6,721 nucleotides of DNA from Chloroflexota bacterium (GTDB taxonomy: Bacteria; Chloroflexota; Limnocylindria; Limnocylindrales; CSP1-4): contig JACCYW010000404.1 in NCBI GenBank assembly GCA_013696275.1, positions 1-6,721 on the forward strand, read 5' to 3'. The notes beneath the pieces are model-generated. The model worked only from the letters and a program-made list of their open reading frames with translations. It made no database searches and had not been told where the DNA came from. Below are positions 1-4,753 of this stretch, in pieces (the stretch's first letter is position 1; the number at the start of each line of letters is the position of its first letter). The translations under genes were made by a program, and so were the position numbers.

Positions 1-331
1 GCTGGCCGCGCTGGCTTCGGCCGAGGACCAGATCCTCAACGACGCCGACTACTGGGGCTGGGATGAGGAGGAGCCGCTTGTCGTCGGTTGCCGGGAGGGC
101 GGCACGTGGCGCTACGAGGCGACCGACCGGGGCTACGACCTGGGACTGGATGGCTGCGCCTTCGCGGCTGGCATGCCATTGACAGGTCAGGCGTTCAGCG
201 GTTTCGGGGGCCGCTTCAGCCTCGACGTACGGGTACCCGGCGGCCGCCTGCGCTACGCGCATTCCGGCGGTGAGCGCTCCGTGGTGGGCCGCATCGATGG
301 ACGGCCGGTGCGCATCTCGGAGCGTGACTAG
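1..331 (+). CDS. C-terminal fragment of an unidentified protein
   Basis: An open frame enters from the left edge (first whole codon at base 2) and ends at a TAG at 329-331, giving 109 residues. I do not recognise the family. After a short helix-like start (LAALASAEDQIL) the fragment alternates hydrophobic and polar residues like a run of beta strands. It has aromatic and glycine-rich turns (YWGWD, GGTWRY, GFGGRFSLDV, GGRLRYAHSGG) and two cysteines at fragment residues 30 and 52 that could form a disulfide. It ends in a polar RISERD tail. This looks like a small beta-sandwich domain at the end of a larger, possibly exported protein such as a hydrolase, but no catalytic motif is visible here. 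The gene converges on the minus-strand cluster. That it is coding is supported by the sensible composition and by a stop placed just before the structured spacer; the function is open. Confidence 0.6.
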   Translation, partial: LAALASAEDQILNDADYWGWDEEEPLVVGCREGGTWRYEATDRGYDLGLDGCAFAAGMPLTGQAFSGFGGRFSLDVRVPGGRLRYAHSGGERSVVGRIDGRPVRISERD

Positions 332-342
332 GAGGACAGGAA

Positions 343-406
343 AGGACCGACCGCCGGTCCGGAACCTTCGGTGGGAAGGTGCCGAGAAGGGTCAGCGGTC
401 GGTCCT
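343..406. other. Nested stem-loop, possible bidirectional terminator or structured RNA
   Basis: The 12 bases AGGACCGACCGC (343-354) are perfectly complementary to GCGGTCGGTCCT (395-406). Within this stem lies a second perfect hairpin, ACCTTC (364-369) with GAAGGT (375-380) around a five-base loop. Two competing pairings exist. One is GGACCG (344-349) with CGGTCC (355-360). The other is CCTTCGG (365-371) with CCGAGAAGG (382-390) and a two-base bulge. Read on the minus strand, the long stem is followed by TTCCTGTCC, only weakly T-rich. It lies 12 bases beyond the stop of the plus-strand gene and about 120 bases beyond the stop of the minus-strand gene. The pairings are seen directly; a role as terminator or RNA gene is inference. 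I could not match it to a known RNA family. Confidence 0.45.
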
Positions 407-431
407 GAGGATGTCTGGTCGGTCCCGAGGA
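397..431. repeat. Tandem near-identical 15-bp direct repeat
   Basis: GGTCGGTCCTGAGGA (397-411) recurs as GGTCGGTCCCGAGGA (417-431), one mismatch in 15, with a 20-base period. Both copies carry GGTCGGTCC, which can pair with GGACCGACC at 344-352, so the two copies compete for the same partner strand. This may be a duplication inside the structured spacer or paired binding sites. Confidence 0.6.
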
Positions 432-447
432 GGAGGGAGTCGGGACC
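421..447. terminator. Stem-loop, possible terminator
   Basis: GGTCCCGA (421-428) and TCGGGACC (440-447) form a perfect 8-bp G+C-rich stem around an 11-base purine loop. No T-run follows on either strand, so it is not a canonical intrinsic terminator, but it could help end transcription from either converging gene. Its 5' arm overlaps the second copy of the tandem repeat, so forming it would free copy one for the upstream stem. Confidence 0.35.
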
Positions 448-471
448 CACTCGACGTGTTCATGAAGCCGC

Positions 472-489
472 ACCGGCAGGCCTGCCGGT
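472..489. repeat. 18-bp perfect palindrome
   Basis: ACCGGCAGGCCTGCCGGT is an exact palindrome with no central spacer. As RNA it could fold into a 7-bp hairpin with a GGCC loop. As DNA its two-fold symmetry is what a dimeric binding protein would recognise. It lies 38 bases past the stop of the minus-strand membrane gene. No T-run is adjacent on either strand. Confidence 0.6.
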
Positions 490-527
490 AACTACGCTAT
501 CGGCCCCGCAGAGGCCCTACTTTCGGG

Positions 528-1070
528 CTAGCCGGCCAGATGGAGCACCCGTCGGCTCAACTCGATGTGCAGCCACGAGCCGGTCAGCGGTAGCACGAAC
601 GGCGCGAGCGGGATACCCCGTGTCGGCGCGATGAGACGAGCCACGAGCGAAGCTCGGATCTCCGCTCGGTTCCTCAAGCGAAGGCCTTCGCCGGCGAAGG
701 GTCCGTGGGCGACCCGTTCGAGCGCCGCGATGTCATCCCAGCGGGCGCGGACGAAGGTGCCCCATGCGTGGTACTCGAGCCCGCTTTCCAGGATCTCCAG
801 CCGAGCCGAGGCTGCGCCGTGCACCAGGACCCTGACGATCACGGCAGCGATCGATACAGGCATCAGCGCGAGACCCATCCTCAAGGTGTCGCCATCGCCG
901 CCCACCAGCAGCATCATCGCGCTCAGCCCGACACCGACGGCACCGACGACGCCGGCCATCAGGCGAGCGCCGCTACTGCGCGACGGGTCAAGGCGCACGA
1001 CGCGCCGCTTTGACTGCTGTCGGGGGCCCACGGGGCGGTCGGTGCGAGCGGCGCCATCGTTCGTTTCCAT
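528..1070 (-). CDS. Two-helix membrane protein with a PH-like C-terminal domain
   Basis: A 180-residue protein. The polar, basic N-terminus (about 1-35, cytoplasmic by the positive-inside rule) is followed by two hydrophobic helices near residues 37-56 and 64-84. A C-terminal part from about 88 alternates strands (LEILESGLEYHAWGTFVRARWDDIAAL) and ends with a helix-like segment (WLHIELSRRVLHLAG). This layout resembles bacterial PH-domain (YcxB-like) membrane proteins, in which a helix pair anchors a small beta domain at the inner face. No enzyme motif is visible. I chose the ATG at 1068-1070 because the frame upstream of it is Arg/Ser-rich and antisense-like and would overlap the metallopeptidase gene. 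No Shine-Dalgarno is seen. It is the last gene of the minus-strand cluster, 82 bases after the metallopeptidase stop. The membrane topology is fairly safe; the PH assignment is tentative and the role unknown. Confidence 0.7.
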   Translation of the reverse strand: METNDGAARTDRPVGPRQQSKRRVVRLDPSRSSGARLMAGVVGAVGVGLSAMMLLVGGDGDTLRMGLALMPVSIAAVIVRVLVHGAASARLEILESGLEYHAWGTFVRARWDDIAALERVAHGPFAGEGLRLRNRAEIRASLVARLIAPTRGIPLAPFVLPLTGSWLHIELSRRVLHLAG

Positions 1071-1120
1071 GGCCGCAGGGTGGCGCGGGCGCGATGGCCG
1101 GTCGAGACACCCGTTCAACG

Positions 1121-1152
1121 ACCGTTGCCCGGACCTCCGGGCTAGCGACGGT
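1121..1152 (-). terminator. Stem-loop directly after the metallopeptidase stop
   Basis: GCCCGG (1127-1132) and CCGGGC (1137-1142) pair around the loop ACCT. Outside an asymmetric internal loop, ACCGT (1121-1125) pairs with ACGGT (1148-1152). The structure abuts the TGA of the metallopeptidase gene (1153-1155). No T-run follows on the minus strand, so it may only partly terminate, or may protect the 3' end, before the downstream membrane gene. Confidence 0.4.
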
Positions 1153-2031
1153 TCAGAGATCGGCGCTGAACGTATCGCAACTTTCCGGATCACCCTCGCG
1201 GTAACCGGTGCTGAACCACTGCTGACGCTGGTCGGACGAACCATGTGTCCAGGTCTCCGGGTTGACGTCTCCGCCGACCTCCATCTGGATCCTGTCGTCA
1301 CCGACCGCTTCGGCCGCTGACAGCGCATCATTGACCTGACTTTCGCTGAGCGGTTCCAGGAACCGTGTATCGACGGCATTGGCCGCCCACACCCCGGCGT
1401 AGCAGTCGGCCTGGAGCTCGATGCGCACCGCGTCGCCCTCCGGACCAGCCTCGGCGCGACCGCGCAGTACGCCCAGCAGGTCCTGCACGTGATGCCCGTA
1501 CTCGTGGCCGATCACGTAGCCCTGGGCGAACGGTCCGCCACTCGCTCCGAATTGGCTCTCCAGCTGCTTGAAGAAGTCGAGGTCGATGTAGATGAAGCCA
1601 TCGGCCGGACAGTAGAAGGGGCCGGTGGCCGAGCTCGCCGCGCCGCAGCCGGTGGTGGTCTGGCCCGAGAAGAAGGTGGTCTGGGCGGGCTCATAGCGGC
1701 CACCCAGAGCGGTCGACCAGTAGGCCTGGATGCTGTTCACATAGCCCACGATGCGGCAGTCCGACTGGGTATTGGCGTCCTCTCCGGTCTGGCAGCGTTG
1801 GGCCAGGTCGGACGATGCCTCGGCCCCGCCGACCCCCTGACCGAGCAGGTCATCCAGGGCGCCCGCGCCGGCCGGTCCAGCTCCGCCCGTGCCGCCCCCC
1901 AGGAAGTAGACGACCAGGAGGGCGATGACGCCGATCGCGCCACCGCCCACGGCCACGCCACCGCCGCGGGACATCCCGCGCCGGTCGCGGACCTGTGATG
2001 GGTCGAGGCGTGCGCCTCTTCTGAATGTCAT
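1153..2031 (-). CDS. Neutral zinc metallopeptidase (YpfJ / PF04228 family)
   Basis: A 292-residue membrane-anchored putative zinc protease. After a basic N-terminus with the family-like DPSQVRDRRG (residues 10-19) comes a glycine-rich single membrane helix at about 28-45, then a Gly/Ala linker to about 70. The catalytic domain follows. HEYGH at 176-180 is the HExxH zinc site with E177 as the likely general base, and ELQADCYAGVW at 205-215 supplies the likely third ligand (E205). The C-terminal block HGSSDQRQQWFSTGY (263-277) is typical of the family. Cysteines at 80, 92, 129, 141, 210 and 285 suggest disulfides outside the membrane. Length and order are normal, so the gene looks intact. The ATG at 2029-2031 places the conserved N-terminal motif correctly. 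Natural substrates of this family are not established. It lies 118 bases after ccsB and may have its own leaderless promoter. Confidence 0.93.
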   Translation of the reverse strand: MTFRRGARLDPSQVRDRRGMSRGGGVAVGGGAIGVIALLVVYFLGGGTGGAGPAGAGALDDLLGQGVGGAEASSDLAQRCQTGEDANTQSDCRIVGYVNSIQAYWSTALGGRYEPAQTTFFSGQTTTGCGAASSATGPFYCPADGFIYIDLDFFKQLESQFGASGGPFAQGYVIGHEYGHHVQDLLGVLRGRAEAGPEGDAVRIELQADCYAGVWAANAVDTRFLEPLSESQVNDALSAAEAVGDDRIQMEVGGDVNPETWTHGSSDQRQQWFSTGYREGDPESCDTFSADL

Positions 2032-2038
2032 GGCGTGC

Positions 2039-2044
2039 AGGTTA
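2039..2044 (-). promoter_or_regulatory. Possible leaderless -10 box for the metallopeptidase gene
   Basis: On the minus strand TAACCT ends 7 bases before the ATG, where a TANNNT -10 element would sit if transcription starts at or beside the start codon. No convincing -35 hexamer lies 16-18 bases upstream and no Shine-Dalgarno is present. Chance occurrence is possible for so short a motif. Confidence 0.35.
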
Positions 2045-2113
2045 CAGGCAGGTACGCGAGGCAGGGTCGCAAGGCCCCGACTCGGGCGCCACCTGTCCTC
2101 GTGGAGCCTGGCT

Positions 2114-2130
2114 GGAACGCCGGGCGTTCC
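2114..2130 (-). terminator. Stem-loop downstream of ccsB
   Basis: GGAACGC (2114-2120) and GCGTTCC (2124-2130) form a perfect 7-bp stem with a three-base loop, 19 bases beyond the ccsB stop on the minus strand. No T-run follows. It may mark the end of the four-gene transcript, which would agree with a separate promoter for the metallopeptidase gene. Confidence 0.4.
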
Positions 2131-2149
2131 GATCGACGAAACAGGACGG

Positions 2150-3118
2150 TCACAGCCCGCTGTAGGAGTGCAGCCCTGAGAAGAACAGGTTCCCGAAGTA
2201 GGTGAAGAGCACCGCGCCGAAGCCGACGACCAGGATCAACGCACTCGGCCGGCCGGCCCAACCGCGCTGGTTCCGCGCATGGAGGTACACCGCGTAGATG
2301 AGCCATGTGACGAGAGCCGAGGTCTCCTTGGGGTCCCAACCCCAGTAGCGACCCCAGGCGATGGATGCCCACCACGAGCCCAGGATGATGAGGGTGGCGA
2401 AGATGGGGAACCCGATGATGACGGCCCGATAAGCCACCTCATCGAGCGTCTTGTGCGAGGGCAGCCAGCGGACGCGGTCGCTCGGACCCTGGATGAGATA
2501 GCCGACGGCTGCGGCGAAGGACGTCGCGAAGATGCCGTAGCTGATCATCGCCATCGCGACGTGGACGGTGAGCAGTGGCGCGTTGTCCAGAGCGGGCACC
2601 AGCGGCTCGATGTCGGAGGGCAGGGTGAGGGCGTACCCGACCAGGAACAGCGCCACGCCCAGGGCCAGGAAGCCGATGCTTCGGATGGCATAGCGCCGTC
2701 CCAGGATGTTGTGCCCGACGAGGATGCCGAAAGCGAACGCGATGGAGAACTCGTACATGTTGCCCCACGGCCCACGGCCCACGATGAGCGCCCGGATGAC
2801 CATCGAGGCACCGATGAGTAGGAGCGACAGCCATGAGAAGGCACCGGCGATCTCGCCCACCTGCGTGCGCATGCCCGCGCGCAGGGTCCGTGATCGATCC
2901 CTCGGCGCGGCCGAGTAGCGCTCCGGGCCGGTGAGGGTGACGGTGGTCGAGGAACCTGACCCGCTTGTGCTGGCCGCCAGGCCGCCATAGCGCGACCCGA
3001 CGGCGACCGATCCGGCCACCGCCAGATAGGTCGTGTGACCGACGTGGAGCAGAAAGGAGATGGCTAGGGTGATGACGCCGGCATAGAACAGGTAGAGCGA
3101 GACGTCGGCCGGTGTCAT
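2150..3118 (-). CDS. ccsB: Cytochrome c biogenesis protein CcsB/ResC (System II heme handling)
   Basis: A 322-residue polytopic membrane protein of the CcsA/CcmC/CcmF superfamily. In System II, CcsB (ResC) and CcsA-partner ResB (Ccs1) move heme across the membrane and ligate it to CxxCH motifs of apocytochromes. The tryptophan-rich heme-binding WWD motif is at 255-265 (WGRYWGWDPKE). The flanking conserved histidines are visible: H186 in TVHVAMAMISYG and H317 in GLHSY. WGNMYE (118-123) is the family's usual motif before a helix. About eight membrane helices can be traced, near 8-28, 92-112, 120-138, 146-165, 182-208, 231-251, 265-280 and 292-312. Residues 45-80 form a Ser/Thr-rich, then basic, loop. 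The ATG at 3116-3118 is followed directly by helix one. The cysteine-rich membrane gene lies 42 bases upstream. ResB is not in the window. No Shine-Dalgarno is seen. Confidence 0.93.
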   Translation of the reverse strand: MTPADVSLYLFYAGVITLAISFLLHVGHTTYLAVAGSVAVGSRYGGLAASTSGSGSSTTVTLTGPERYSAAPRDRSRTLRAGMRTQVGEIAGAFSWLSLLLIGASMVIRALIVGRGPWGNMYEFSIAFAFGILVGHNILGRRYAIRSIGFLALGVALFLVGYALTLPSDIEPLVPALDNAPLLTVHVAMAMISYGIFATSFAAAVGYLIQGPSDRVRWLPSHKTLDEVAYRAVIIGFPIFATLIILGSWWASIAWGRYWGWDPKETSALVTWLIYAVYLHARNQRGWAGRPSALILVVGFGAVLFTYFGNLFFSGLHSYSGL

Positions 3119-3160
3119 CAGCTGTGCCGGGGTCCCTGCGGGCTCTGGTTGGCGGCTTGC

Positions 3161-3637
3161 CTAAGCGACGGCCGCGCCGCCCTCGGGCGGGCTGCCTGAG
3201 CGCCGGATGGTCATCGCCGTCGTGGCCGCGCCCAGCACGTACTTCGTGCCGCATGCTCGACAGAGCTGCTGGCTGGCGGGCCGCGGGGCGTCATCGACAG
3301 GGCATCTCACGATCAGTTCACCACCATCCAGTTCGCAGCTGCGGGCACCCGGCGGATAGATGACCGCGTGTTCCTCGCAGAATGGGACATTGGGCGGGAA
3401 CATCGGCCGCCCGTCGGCTCCGACCGGCGCCGACACCGGCTCCGCCGCCATGGACCTCACCCGGCCGCGGCGACGCCCGACCAGGTAGCGGACCCGCATC
3501 AGGGCCACCAGGCTCAGTATCGGGCCGACCACGCCGAGCACCAGGAGCAGCGGCAGCAAGACGATGAGGTCGTTCCAATCGGGAACGATGAGCGACTCGA
3601 GCAGCTGCAGGAAGGTAGTCCAGGGATCGGTGCTCAC
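3161..3637 (-). CDS. Single-helix membrane protein with zinc-ribbon-like Cys/His tail
   Basis: A 158-residue protein of unassigned function. A short amphipathic N-terminus with IVPDWND is followed by one strong membrane helix at about 23-47 and a basic stretch (RVRYLVGRRRGRVR), which argues for a cytoplasmic C-terminus. The soluble part has C87 and H90 (CEEH), C101, C112 (RCPVDD) and a C126-x2-C129 pair (CRACGTKYVLG), a spacing that would suit one or two zinc-binding sites. The blocks FPPNVPFCEEH and CELDGGELIVRCPVD look conserved in style rather than random. The start is GTG at 3635-3637, nine bases after the upstream stop. An ATG further in would remove the helix. It sits 42 bases before ccsB in what looks like the same transcript, so a part in cytochrome or membrane-complex assembly is possible, but that is inference only. 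Confidence 0.75.
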   Translation of the reverse strand: MSTDPWTTFLQLLESLIVPDWNDLIVLLPLLLVLGVVGPILSLVALMRVRYLVGRRRGRVRSMAAEPVSAPVGADGRPMFPPNVPFCEEHAVIYPPGARSCELDGGELIVRCPVDDAPRPASQQLCRACGTKYVLGAATTAMTIRRSGSPPEGGAAVA

Positions 3638-3646
3638 GGGCGGACG

Positions 3647-4141
3647 TCAGCTCTGACGGCGTCGCGCTGCTCGCGAACGGCCGAGTACCCGAGCCAGCAC
3701 CGCGCCATAGATGAGGTGAGCCGCCACCATGACCGGAGGGCGGGCTGGTTCATCCCTGTCCGGGGCAGGCATGAGGCCAAGCGCCGGCACCCAGCCCAGG
3801 TAGGAGACGGTGTAGACGCCCGATCCATAGAGCATGCCGGTGAGCGTGAACGGCACCCGTCCGAGTGGCGCTCCTGGCCGGGCAAGCAGCTGTGCCGCGG
3901 CCGCATACACGGCCCCACCTGCGGCCCCGAAACCCAGATGGAGGGCAGCTGCGACCAGATCCTGCCGCTCACGACTCGGCGACCGATCGAGACCGCTGCG
4001 CACCATGAGCGATCGGGTGATCGCCTCCGGAGCGTGCTGGCGTACCAGACCGATGCGACGTGCGATGACCATCGGGAGACTCATCGCCACGCTGGCGACA
4101 GCTCCGGCGACGGCCCCTTTGACGAGGTAGCGGATAGCCAT
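3647..4141 (-). CDS. Four-helix membrane protein, DUF6789/YagU-like
   Basis: A 164-residue integral membrane protein. Hydrophobic segments lie near 7-26, 62-85, 97-123 and 136-152. Small residues dominate (AGAVASVAMSLPM, GFGAAGGAVYAAAAQLL, GMLYGSGVYTVSYLGWVPALGL, AAHLIYGAVLARVL). This pattern and the histidines at the starts of helices two and four resemble the DUF6789/DUF1440 group of small membrane proteins, whose function is not known. A basic, polar tail ends the protein. I chose the ATG at 4139-4141 because it places the first helix right after a short MAIRYLVKG start. The longer frame reaching 4285 adds an Arg/Pro-rich stretch and would overlap the NYN gene. It lies 10 bases after that gene and 9 before the next, so it is almost certainly co-transcribed. 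The family assignment is tentative. Confidence 0.72.
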   Translation of the reverse strand: MAIRYLVKGAVAGAVASVAMSLPMVIARRIGLVRQHAPEAITRSLMVRSGLDRSPSRERQDLVAAALHLGFGAAGGAVYAAAAQLLARPGAPLGRVPFTLTGMLYGSGVYTVSYLGWVPALGLMPAPDRDEPARPPVMVAAHLIYGAVLARVLGRSRAARRRQS

Positions 4142-4151
4142 GTAGCCGCCA

Positions 4152-4727
4152 TCATCGCATCCGCGTCGAGCGACGGCGCGGGTTGCCGATCTTGCGCGTC
4201 GCTCCCCGCCCCGGCCGCCAGGCCGGCCGCCCACTGCCGAGCGCCTGGTCCGGCTGGGTGGGACCGGCCGGCGCACGGCCACCACCTATCGACCCCCGCC
4301 TGGCACTTGACCCGTGGCCGCTGATCGATACCGGCCCATCGAGTCGTTCGATGAACCAGTCGAGGCGACGCGAGATACCGCCCGAGTGGCGAACGCGGTC
4401 GGCCAGGGCGCGATCATCGGTCACCACGACCGTCCGAGCACGCTCGAAGTACGGACGCTGACCGAGCAGTCCCAGGATGGCCGTATCGCCATCGAGCTTG
4501 CCTGAGTGATGGACCTCGACGCCGGGCGCAGCACGCTGCCGCATCGGCTGGCCCATGCCCGTGCCACCATCGAGCATCACGACCGACCGCGCGCCCGCCG
4601 GCAGGGCCGCCCGGAGCCGTGGGATCAGCCACGCCAAGCCTCCGTCGGTGCGGCCGCCCAGCACGCGATGCAGCAGGTTGTCGCCATCGACGATGAGCAG
4701 GCTGAAGTCGATGACCTCGCGAGTCAT
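4152..4727 (-). CDS. YacP-like NYN-domain protein, putative RNase
   Basis: A 191-residue protein. Residues 8-125 match the pattern of NYN/PIN-like (YacP, PF05991) nucleases. There is an acidic strand LLIVDGDNLLHR (D14, D16, N17), a second strand SVVMLDGG (D53), an acidic DGDTAILGLL block (D79, D81) and VVVTDDRALADRVRHSGG (D104, D105, D110). These aspartates would bind Mg2+ for RNA cleavage. B. subtilis YacP (Rae1) is a ribosome-associated endoribonuclease, but orthology cannot be claimed from this. From about 130 a Gly/Arg/Pro-rich, basic, probably disordered tail replaces folded sequence and could contact RNA. The ATG at 4725-4727 is the only start that keeps the first motif. It is the first gene of the tight minus-strand operon and diverges from the HAD gene with 26 bases between start codons. 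No Shine-Dalgarno is visible. Confidence 0.8.
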   Translation of the reverse strand: MTREVIDFSLLIVDGDNLLHRVLGGRTDGGLAWLIPRLRAALPAGARSVVMLDGGTGMGQPMRQRAAPGVEVHHSGKLDGDTAILGLLGQRPYFERARTVVVTDDRALADRVRHSGGISRRLDWFIERLDGPVSISGHGSSARRGSIGGGRAPAGPTQPDQALGSGRPAWRPGRGATRKIGNPRRRSTRMR

Positions 4728-4741
4728 CGGCTGGCCGGCCG

Positions 4742-4747
4742 TACCAT
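4742..4747 (+). promoter_or_regulatory. Possible leaderless -10 box for the HAD phosphatase gene
   Basis: TACCAT ends six bases before the ATG at 4754, fitting TANNNT for a transcript starting at the start codon. No good -35 lies 16-18 bases upstream, where the NYN coding region already begins. The 26-base divergent spacer 4728-4753 leaves no room for two ordinary promoters with leaders. On the opposite strand I see no matching box for the NYN gene. Confidence 0.4.
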
Positions 4748-4753
4748 CAGGCG

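Larger units (their letters stand above)
332..527. other. Convergent intergenic spacer with many inverted repeats
   Basis: These 196 bases separate two converging genes. I see no credible coding frame: the short frames crossing it have low-complexity Arg/Pro/Gly translations. Instead it holds a 12-bp inverted repeat enclosing a smaller hairpin, a separate 8-bp hairpin, a 15-bp tandem near-repeat and an 18-bp perfect palindrome, listed separately. The simplest role is transcription termination from both sides. A structured non-coding RNA or a protein-binding region are alternatives. Confidence 0.6.

Noticed and set aside
343..406. Identity as SRP RNA, RNase P RNA or a T-box leader
   Set aside because: Fragments such as GGTCCGGAA and GAGGACAGGAAAG recall SRP and RNase P RNA, but conserved cores are missing, the length is wrong for RNase P, and no plus-strand gene lies downstream for a T-box to control.
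565..1320. 251-codon plus-strand frame opposite the PH-like gene and the end of the metallopeptidase gene
   Set aside because: The translation is Arg/Ser/Thr/Pro-rich with no recognisable pattern, and the opposite strand carries clear protein families.
1071..1379. N-terminal extension of the PH-like protein up to 1379
   Set aside because: It would overlap the metallopeptidase coding region by over 200 bases and adds low-complexity Arg/Ser sequence ahead of the polar N-terminus starting METNDG.
2439..3254. 271-codon minus-strand frame overlapping ccsB
   Set aside because: It is in another frame of the same strand as ccsB, is rich in Arg, His and Pro, and lacks hydrophobic structure. The ccsB frame carries the WWD motif.
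3645..3658. Short inverted repeat CGTCAG/CTGACG over the stop of the four-helix membrane gene
   Set aside because: It is six base pairs with a two-base spacer, too short and too tight to call a terminator or operator.
3368..4324. 318-codon open frame on the plus strand opposite three genes
   Set aside because: It runs antisense across three minus-strand genes and both short gaps. Its translation is His/Arg/Asp-rich without domains, helices or motifs, as expected opposite high-G+C genes.
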